Origin: a virus
Direction: 5' to 3' (one strand)
IMG/VR virus record: IMGVR_UViG_3300036760_000452
Location: 1-60,729 of that record
DNA length: 60,729 nt
Position numbers and translations under genes: made by a program. The notes beneath the pieces were generated by a model. That model saw only the letters and a list, made by a program, of their open reading frames with translations. It did no database searches and was not told the DNA's origin. Positions within the stretch are counted from its first letter, which is position 1, and each line of letters begins with the position of its first letter. Shown piece by piece: positions 55,579-60,729 of this stretch.

Positions 55579-57294
55579 CTACCTCTCGATCTTCAGCGGT
55601 TGCTGCCCGCCCGCGAGACACAGGTTGTCCCCGTTGCTCGAGGGAGTCGTGCACGTGACGACGCCGGAGCCCGAGCCGATCACGCGAAACTGGAAGACGT
55701 TCTCCGTTGTCACCAGCTCCAGCGCGCTGCCCGGCTGTTGCGTCAGAAGGTACGCCGGCGGCGCCCCACCGCACGCCATGATCTCGCACGCGAGACGTTC
55801 GCTATCGCCCTCTGGCCTGATCGGCTGGCCGTGCGCCTTCGGCGTGCAGTCCCAGAGGCCCTGGCCGGCCTGGTGGAGCTTGCAGACGATCTCGTCGACC
55901 GTTGGAACGTCACCTACACAGATGCTCGGAGTCGGATTCGTTCCTTGGTAGGTCCAGGTGTTTTTCGGGAGCGCAAGCGGATCCTGAGCCCAGCACCCGG
56001 TCGCGAACGAGACCGCGTGGTACTCCTCCCACTTCCCGGCCGGCGTGAGGATCCCGAGAGCATCGGCCCAGGGCCCGCTCGCGCAGTAACCCTGCTTCCG
56101 TAGCTCGGCGGCCAGTAGCCCCAGGGTAGCGAGTGATCCCTGGTGATCCGTCCCGCAGTGCTCACCCACGATCGTCTCCGCAGCAGCTACGACGCCCCGC
56201 ATCGCGCCGCCGCCTGCAACTGGAGGGGTTACCCAGAGCGGGTCCTCGGCTTCGGGAGCGAAGCAGCCGACGGGGATCGCGTCCTCACCCCGGAAGAGCT
56301 TGAGCGTCTGCTCCATCTGCTCGTCCGTCTGCTCCGCACGCCAGTACCAGTAATTGAGCCCGGCGTCGCGGGCCCGCCGGAAGTTGGAGAACTCCTGCTC
56401 CACTGAGAACTGCGGGTTGCGCTCGTTGTTCTCGGTGTGCTTCCCGGAGATCGCCGCCGTCAGCGACTCGCGCGCGTGCGTCGCGCAGTAGTCGAACGGC
56501 CCGTCGCAGAAGTCGGTGTTGTTCGTCCCCACCAAATGGATCACGGGGCCGCATGGGAGCTTCTGCTCTTCGTCGCGGATGACGCTCAGGTTCCACTCGT
56601 ACCACGCGCGCTTCGTGCCACGGATCTCTCCACCCTCGTTGTCGGTCAGCCAGATGACGTTCTGGTAGCAACCCAGCTCGGAGACGACCTTCCTGATGAA
56701 GCGTTCCTGCTCCGGGCTCGCGGAGATCCCGCAGGCGTCGATGTCGCTCTGCGGCCACGGCATCTTCTGGTCTCCCCAGTTCGACGCAGCGTGCTTGCAG
56801 TACCAGGTGTCGATGTCCACCACTTCGACTACTGCCTTCGCCTTGCCTGCGTGTTCGACCAGCTCGACGACCTTCTTCCAGAAGGCCGGATTGAAGTCCG
56901 GGCCGTCCCCGAGGTAGGGTCCACCAACGTCGTCCCACTCGTCTTCATCTTCCACGCCAGCTCTCGCGTAGAAGGGGCCCATTCGGAAATGGAAGAGATC
57001 GGCCTTCGTGTAGTCCATCCACGACTCGCTCGCGAGCGGCCAGCGCGAGTTGCCGACCTGCGGCGGGGCTGGCATGCAGCACTGCACCGCGCCGAACGGC
57101 TCCCAGGCCACGCCCCCGCGGGTTAGATGCGGCGGGCTCGGCTGGCGGACGAGTAGCTCGGGAAAGTAGTTGACAACGGGCGGCGGCGGGGGCGGCTGGG
57201 GTGGGGTGGGCGGCTGGGGTCTCGGATTGCCGCTGCAGGAGGTGACGCCGGCGAGCGCCAGCGCGACGGCTGTGCGGCGAATCATGTCGATCAT
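55579..57294 (-). CDS. Lipoprotein with glycosidase-like barrel domain, 571 residues
   Basis: MIDMIRRTAVALALAGVTSC followed by SGNP is a signal with lipobox VTSC, then a Pro-rich stalk. The main part (about 60-480) looks like a TIM barrel: KAKAVVEVVDIDTWYC, YQNVIWLTDNEGGEIRGTKR, WYWRAEQTDEQMEQTLKLFR; N-E-G as in retaining glycosidases is visible but the family is not fixed. The C-terminal 90 residues are a separate beta domain. It may act on a surface polysaccharide. Confidence 0.55.
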   Translation of the reverse strand: MIDMIRRTAVALALAGVTSCSGNPRPQPPTPPQPPPPPPVVNYFPELLVRQPSPPHLTRGGVAWEPFGAVQCCMPAPPQVGNSRWPLASESWMDYTKADLFHFRMGPFYARAGVEDEDEWDDVGGPYLGDGPDFNPAFWKKVVELVEHAGKAKAVVEVVDIDTWYCKHAASNWGDQKMPWPQSDIDACGISASPEQERFIRKVVSELGCYQNVIWLTDNEGGEIRGTKRAWYEWNLSVIRDEEQKLPCGPVIHLVGTNNTDFCDGPFDYCATHARESLTAAISGKHTENNERNPQFSVEQEFSNFRRARDAGLNYWYWRAEQTDEQMEQTLKLFRGEDAIPVGCFAPEAEDPLWVTPPVAGGGAMRGVVAAAETIVGEHCGTDHQGSLATLGLLAAELRKQGYCASGPWADALGILTPAGKWEEYHAVSFATGCWAQDPLALPKNTWTYQGTNPTPSICVGDVPTVDEIVCKLHQAGQGLWDCTPKAHGQPIRPEGDSERLACEIMACGGAPPAYLLTQQPGSALELVTTENVFQFRVIGSGSGVVTCTTPSSNGDNLCLAGGQQPLKIER

Positions 57295-57295
57295 G

Positions 57296-58090
57296 CTACC
57301 TCACGTAGGTTACGCCGACGGTCACGCGCTCGCGGTTTGCGCCGGCGTCGCTCGCGTCGGCGCCGGCCGTTCCGACCTTCAGCCCAACTCTGCAGGACGC
57401 GAATCCGCTCTGTGGCGAGAGCTGGTAGATGAAGCGCGAGTTGACTCCGGCGGTCGCGAAGCGGCAGATGTCCGTCGAGAGCGTGCCGAAGCCACATGTC
57501 GCTCCGGGGCCAGGGTAGACCACCGTCGGCGCGGCGCCGAGGAAGTTGCCCTTGCACTGGATCTGCGCGTCGAGACCGACCGTGAGGTCGCCCTGGTCGT
57601 ACTGGACCCAGAAGAGCACGCTCCCATCGGGAGACGGTACGAGCGGGACCCAGCCGTCGTTGACGGTGGTGCCGCTCGAGAACTTCTTCCAGCCGAAGGT
57701 GACCCCGGTCGTTGGCAACGTCCAGACCGTGTCGACGGAGACCTGCACGGAGCTCGTGAAGACGTCGATCACGCGCTCGGGTCGCGTGCCGTCCGCCATG
57801 TTCGCGATGAGCACGTCGCCGACCGCGAGGCCAGCGAACGGCGTCCCGCTCACGGCGGTCGTCACCACGGTTGAGAGGCCGGCAGTCGTGATCGACGCGC
57901 TGCCGAGCATCGGGCCGCCGAAGACGCTGTTGTTGAGCCCGGTGAGCTTCGTGTAGGTCTGGGTCAGCGAGTCGACGTCGAAGGCGAAGGCAAGGTTGCC
58001 TGTCCCCGTGTCGGTCTGCTGTGCCTGCGTGGGAAGCGCGAGAAGCCCGATCACGAGCGCGGCAAGGAGCAGCGCGGAGCGGCGGAGCAT
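57296..58090 (-). CDS. Exported protein, 264 residues
   Basis: Start ATG at 58090 after AGGAGGG. Signal peptide MLRRSALLLAALVIGLLALP followed by TQAQQ. The mature part is beta-rich (TPFAGLAVGDVLIANMADGT, GSVLFWVQYDQGDLTVGLDA) with four Cys in the last third (CKGNF, CGFG, CRFA, CRVG) that could pair. Function unknown. It lies between RusA and the lipoprotein and is co-transcribed with them. Confidence 0.55.
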   Translation of the reverse strand: MLRRSALLLAALVIGLLALPTQAQQTDTGTGNLAFAFDVDSLTQTYTKLTGLNNSVFGGPMLGSASITTAGLSTVVTTAVSGTPFAGLAVGDVLIANMADGTRPERVIDVFTSSVQVSVDTVWTLPTTGVTFGWKKFSSGTTVNDGWVPLVPSPDGSVLFWVQYDQGDLTVGLDAQIQCKGNFLGAAPTVVYPGPGATCGFGTLSTDICRFATAGVNSRFIYQLSPQSGFASCRVGLKVGTAGADASDAGANRERVTVGVTYVR

Positions 58091-58145
58091 GTACCCTCCT
58101 GGTTCTCTGCGAGTTTGCTCCCGTTGGCTCGAGAGTGTCAAGCCG

Positions 58146-58595
58146 CTAGAGCTTTGCAATCTCGATCCAGACGCGCGGGACACCACGGTGAACGGGGTGC
58201 GTATCGTAGATCCCGTCGGGGTGACGCCCGCCGGCGTACATCTTCACCGTGCGGCCGTCGACGACCTGGCCATCGTCCTTCCAGATGCCAGAATTCGTAA
58301 GCGCGTCCATCACCGCACGCTCAAGTTTGTCGCGGTCCGGCCTCCCGGCCGGGTACTCGACGCTCTTCTTCGCGCTCTTCGGACGCGGCATGAAGAACGT
58401 CAGATTCACGCGCACGGGGCCCTCAATCGGAGACGCCATCCCGCGCGCCTGGATAGCCGCGGCGTACACGAGGTACTTCCACGGCCGCGTCTTCGGGTTG
58501 TCGGACGTGACTACGGGGTGCTGTCGTCCCTTCACGTTGAAGGCTCTCATTGAGCCTTGCGGCGCAGCGACTCCGCAGACTACGAAGGAGATCAT
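58146..58595 (-). CDS. rusA: RusA-family Holliday junction resolvase
   Basis: The product has 149 residues with the RusA pattern: an N-terminal strand with GVAAPQGSMRAFNVK, then GRPDRDKLERAVMDALTNSG and IWKDDGQVVDG, including the conserved Asp residues (D..K..D, then DD.Q). These dimers resolve four-way junctions. It should assist in concatemer processing made by RecE/RecT recombination. Its ATG overlaps the preceding stop. Confidence 0.85.
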   Translation of the reverse strand: MISFVVCGVAAPQGSMRAFNVKGRQHPVVTSDNPKTRPWKYLVYAAAIQARGMASPIEGPVRVNLTFFMPRPKSAKKSVEYPAGRPDRDKLERAVMDALTNSGIWKDDGQVVDGRTVKMYAGGRHPDGIYDTHPVHRGVPRVWIEIAKL

Positions 58596-58933
58596 ACGAG
58601 CCCCGAGTTCTCTTCAGCTGCCTCCGGCACCTTGCCCGTCTTGCCTGACGCGATGTCGCAGAAGAGGCAACGCTCGCCGACTTCGTGCACGCGCAGGAGC
58701 CGCTGCCGCGTCTCGAAGACCTGCGTCTCTTCGGTGTGCGAGCGGTTCATCGCCTCGTTCCACACGGCCTTCGTATCGTTCGCCGGCAGCGCCGACTCGT
58801 AGCTCATGGCCCAGCCGACGAACGTGAAGCCGTGCGCCACGAGGCGCCTCGGCTCTTGTTGTCCGGCGTCGTTCCAGCACGCCGGATCGGAGCAGGGCGG
58901 GCCGCCGTGATTGCCGTCGCACACCTCATGCAT
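58592..58933 (-). CDS. Zinc-binding hypothetical protein, 113 residues
   Basis: ATG at 58933 preceded by AGGAGGCGAAG. The N-terminus has MHEVCDGNHGGPPCSDPACW, and the C-terminal part VGERCLFCDIASGKTG: three to four Cys plus His, probably one zinc. The middle is helical. Coupled to rusA. Function unknown. Confidence 0.55.
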   Translation of the reverse strand: MHEVCDGNHGGPPCSDPACWNDAGQQEPRRLVAHGFTFVGWAMSYESALPANDTKAVWNEAMNRSHTEETQVFETRQRLLRVHEVGERCLFCDIASGKTGKVPEAAEENSGLV

Positions 58934-59405
58934 TCTTCGCCTCCTGCGCAAGCTGCACCTTCGCCATGATCTGCTCCGCGTGCTCGATCTTCTCCGAGAC
59001 CGCGTGGTAGCGCGCCTGCAGGTCCTCGACCGTGCTCGCGAGCATCTCGGACTCTTGGCCGAGCTTCGTGAGCTCGGAACTGGACTCGAACAGAATCACA
59101 CTCGCCTCGTCGATCAGGTTGCCGAGGTCGACGAGCTTCGCTTCGGGCGTCTCGTACGGCTCATCTCCGGAGGGGTCGTACGTCAGCGTGAAGATGTCCG
59201 GCTTGCATGGGTAGAACTCGCCCTTCACGCCGCGGATCACCCAGTCTCCTGGAGTCACCTCCATCGCGCCTTCGGACGTCTGGATCCGCGGCGTGTCGCC
59301 GAAGAAGCTCACCGGCTGCCCTGTGAACTCCACGATCGGCTGCACGTCCCCGCCGGTCCACTGCACGGCCTCGATCACTACCGGCTTCTTCCTGAATTTC
59401 GGCAT
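58926..59405 (-). CDS. Conserved phage protein, N-terminal PGDW-type beta domain, 159 residues
   Basis: Starts MPKFRKKPVVIEAVQWTGGD and has TPGDWVIRGVKGEFYPCKPD, the typical sequence of a small beta domain found in very many phages, with no known role. The C-terminal half is a coiled coil (STVEDLQARYHAVSEKIEHA) not present in most relatives. Confidence 0.7.
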   Translation of the reverse strand: MPKFRKKPVVIEAVQWTGGDVQPIVEFTGQPVSFFGDTPRIQTSEGAMEVTPGDWVIRGVKGEFYPCKPDIFTLTYDPSGDEPYETPEAKLVDLGNLIDEASVILFESSSELTKLGQESEMLASTVEDLQARYHAVSEKIEHAEQIMAKVQLAQEAKNA

Positions 59406-59420
59406 GTCGCGCCTCCTAGG

Positions 59421-59446
59421 GAGCCGGCGGGAGGGACCGCCAGCTC
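59421..59446 (-). other. Stable hairpin after the Cys-rich exported gene
   Basis: GAGCTGGCGG (minus strand) pairs with CCGCCGGCTC over 10 positions, counting a T.G wobble, around a 6-base loop. It lies between the exported gene (stop at 59471) and the start of the next gene. No T-tract follows, so it is a weak terminator or RNA-stabilising element. Confidence 0.4.
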
Positions 59447-59470
59447 GAACGAGGTACGAGTCTGGTTGGC

Positions 59471-60721
59471 TTAGTTGACGGCGCAGTAGAAGCGATACCG
59501 CGTCTGCTGACCCTGCTGATATCCCTGGATTCCGAGGATCTCGGCGAAGGCCGTCGCGTTGTTGCAGACTTGCCCGTTGATCGCCCAGAAGTCCTGCGGG
59601 CACTGGCCGTTGTTGGGCAGTCCATTCTGATCGGATGGCGTGAGGTGGTTGTTGTGGCCTGGGTTGCCCTCTGGGTAGAGGTAGTTGAACGTCGTCGTCT
59701 GGATCGAGATGGCCCCGAAGTCGTTCGCAGTGTCGGGAGTCCCGTTGGCCGCGACGTGGCAGAACGTGAGCTCGCAGCGATCGTACCCGGTGGTCGTCAC
59801 CGTGTCCGTCAGCTCCTCGGCCTCGGTGCACGAGTTCTGCGTGTAAGTCTTGACCGTCTTCGTCCTGGACTTCTGGCTGATGCCGTTCACGATCGCACAC
59901 GCCCCGTAGTCAGAGTAGGTCGTCGTCGTGCGAGTTGTGAACGTCGGCTCGCACGGTGGCGGCGTCGGACACGCCACGTTCCGGCAGAGATCGACCACGC
60001 GCTCACCGTCAGCCTGACAGGTGTAGTCGATCGCCCACTTCTGCGTGCCGGTCTGGTGGCAGTTCAGCGCCGGAGCGATGGCATCGATGACAACCGGCAG
60101 CACTTCCTGCTCACACTGGCCATCGAGGGTTTCGTAGTTCCACGAGTAGGCCCCGGGCGTCGTCGGTGTCTCACGCGGCTCGACGCACGGCCTCGCGTTG
60201 CAGGCCGTGCGGATCTCGTCGTTGATCCGCGAAACCCTCTTCCCGTTCTGGTCGTAGTATGCAGCCGCGATCGGCAGGCCTCCGGGCCCATACTGCGTGA
60301 TGTCGAGCTGCAAGCAGCCCCGGTCGAACGTGTCGATGAAGTGGTCACCGTTCTGGATGATCGCGTGTTTCACGTCGCGCGCCAGATCTTGGTTGTCGAA
60401 GTCGGTCCAATAGGCCCAGAACTCCGAAGTGAAACCGTTGTTGTTCGCGACGTCCCATGAGGCGTTGTTTCCGAACGTGACCGTGACGCCACCGCCCTCC
60501 CCTGGAGGCTGCACGACTGTCGGCGTCGACGGCACGGGCGTTGCGACGCTCGCGACCGGCGCTGGAGCCCCGGTCGTTGGATTCGTCGGTCCCGAGACCG
60601 TACCCGTCCCGCCACACCCGCTCGTGTAGAACGCGTACGACACCAGCACGGCACCGAGGACGATCCCCGCCGCCATGCGCCACCTGTCCTGCTTGCGCCT
60701 CCCGATCGTTCGTCTCGTCAT
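59471..60721 (-). CDS. Cys-rich exported (lipoprotein-like) protein, 416 residues
   Basis: An N-terminal basic stretch, then MAAGIVLGAVLVSYAFYTSG followed by C, an imperfect lipobox (TSGC), then a Ser/Thr/Pro linker. The mature part has over 15 Cys (CLQLD, CNARPCVEP, CQADGERVVDLCRNVACP) and a Thr-rich repeat-like stretch (FTTRTTTTYSDYGAC). It appears extracellular with disulphides. It is the first gene after the replication operon on the circle and overlaps it by ATGA. Confidence 0.55.
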   Translation of the reverse strand: MTRRTIGRRKQDRWRMAAGIVLGAVLVSYAFYTSGCGGTGTVSGPTNPTTGAPAPVASVATPVPSTPTVVQPPGEGGGVTVTFGNNASWDVANNNGFTSEFWAYWTDFDNQDLARDVKHAIIQNGDHFIDTFDRGCLQLDITQYGPGGLPIAAAYYDQNGKRVSRINDEIRTACNARPCVEPRETPTTPGAYSWNYETLDGQCEQEVLPVVIDAIAPALNCHQTGTQKWAIDYTCQADGERVVDLCRNVACPTPPPCEPTFTTRTTTTYSDYGACAIVNGISQKSRTKTVKTYTQNSCTEAEELTDTVTTTGYDRCELTFCHVAANGTPDTANDFGAISIQTTTFNYLYPEGNPGHNNHLTPSDQNGLPNNGQCPQDFWAINGQVCNNATAFAEILGIQGYQQGQQTRYRFYCAVN

Positions 60722-60729
60722 GCTACCCC
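60603..60729. repeat. Terminal direct repeat (circular junction), right copy
   Basis: Identical to 1..127; see that entry. It contains the start codon of the Cys-rich exported gene. Confidence 0.95.

Noticed and set aside
1-60729. Integrase, CRISPR array, insertion sequence, DNA or RNA polymerase
   Set aside because: I looked for tyrosine/serine recombinase motifs, repeat-spacer arrays, transposase DDE patterns and polymerase motifs and saw none. Absence of an integrase does not prove a virulent lifestyle.

Overview
The window is a complete, circularly closed phage genome. The first 127 bases are repeated exactly as the last 127, so the unique length is 60,602 bp and the gene at 59471..60721 runs into the gene at 116..628 across the junction. 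Base composition is strongly GC-rich, start codons are often GTG or TTG, and most neighbouring genes overlap by an ATGA or GTGA quartet. The virion genes fit a podovirus-like phage: large terminase, large portal, scaffold, capsid, a small adaptor, two large nozzle-like tail proteins and a 2,369-residue internal protein, with no tape measure, sheath or tube genes. I see no integrase, DNA polymerase or RNA polymerase. The host is unknown; GC content, signal peptides and lipoboxes point to a high-GC bacterium.

Layout. (1) 10.9 kb leftward to 0.1 kb (minus strand): small orphan genes, HNH and LAGLIDADG endonucleases, a DHH phosphoesterase, an NlpC/P60 peptidase, a RecE-like nuclease, RecT annealase, and two winged-helix replication initiators preceded by a strongly structured non-coding segment. 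(2) From the junction at 60.7 kb leftward to 22.9 kb (minus strand): exported and lipoprotein genes, RusA resolvase, holin candidate, terminases, portal, GroES, scaffold, capsid, fibre-like and tail genes, internal virion proteins and small terminal genes. (3) 11.4-22.9 kb (plus strand): about 35 short, tightly coupled genes, many with zinc-knuckle cysteines, plus a DUF3560-methyltransferase fusion and an HNH nuclease. A roughly 580-bp non-coding region at 10.86-11.44 kb separates the two divergent arms.

The most unusual signal is a shared 14-bp element, AGC-CCACGNNN-GCW (AGC-N8-GCW), lying between the -35 and -10 hexamers of seven sigma70-like promoters on both strands (about 0.66, 5.5, 8.4, 10.9, 14.1, 17.8 and 33.1 kb), with an eighth copy just after the capsid gene. 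It looks like the operator of one phage-wide regulator. One of these promoters drives a lone plus-strand membrane-protein gene inside the minus-strand structural region (a moron). Other notable features are five secreted or lipoprotein-type genes in the late operon, three adjacent small genes sharing an AKDAGDALA-type motif, tandem palindromes with a related copy before the scaffold gene, and a gene split by an in-frame TAA.

How the parts work together (inference). Early promoters on both arms are controlled by the shared operator. RecE/RecT, the initiators, RusA and host enzymes replicate and recombine the DNA. Late genes package DNA into a podovirus capsid folded with the help of the phage GroES. 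The NlpC/P60 enzyme with the holin-like and coiled-coil membrane proteins probably causes lysis.
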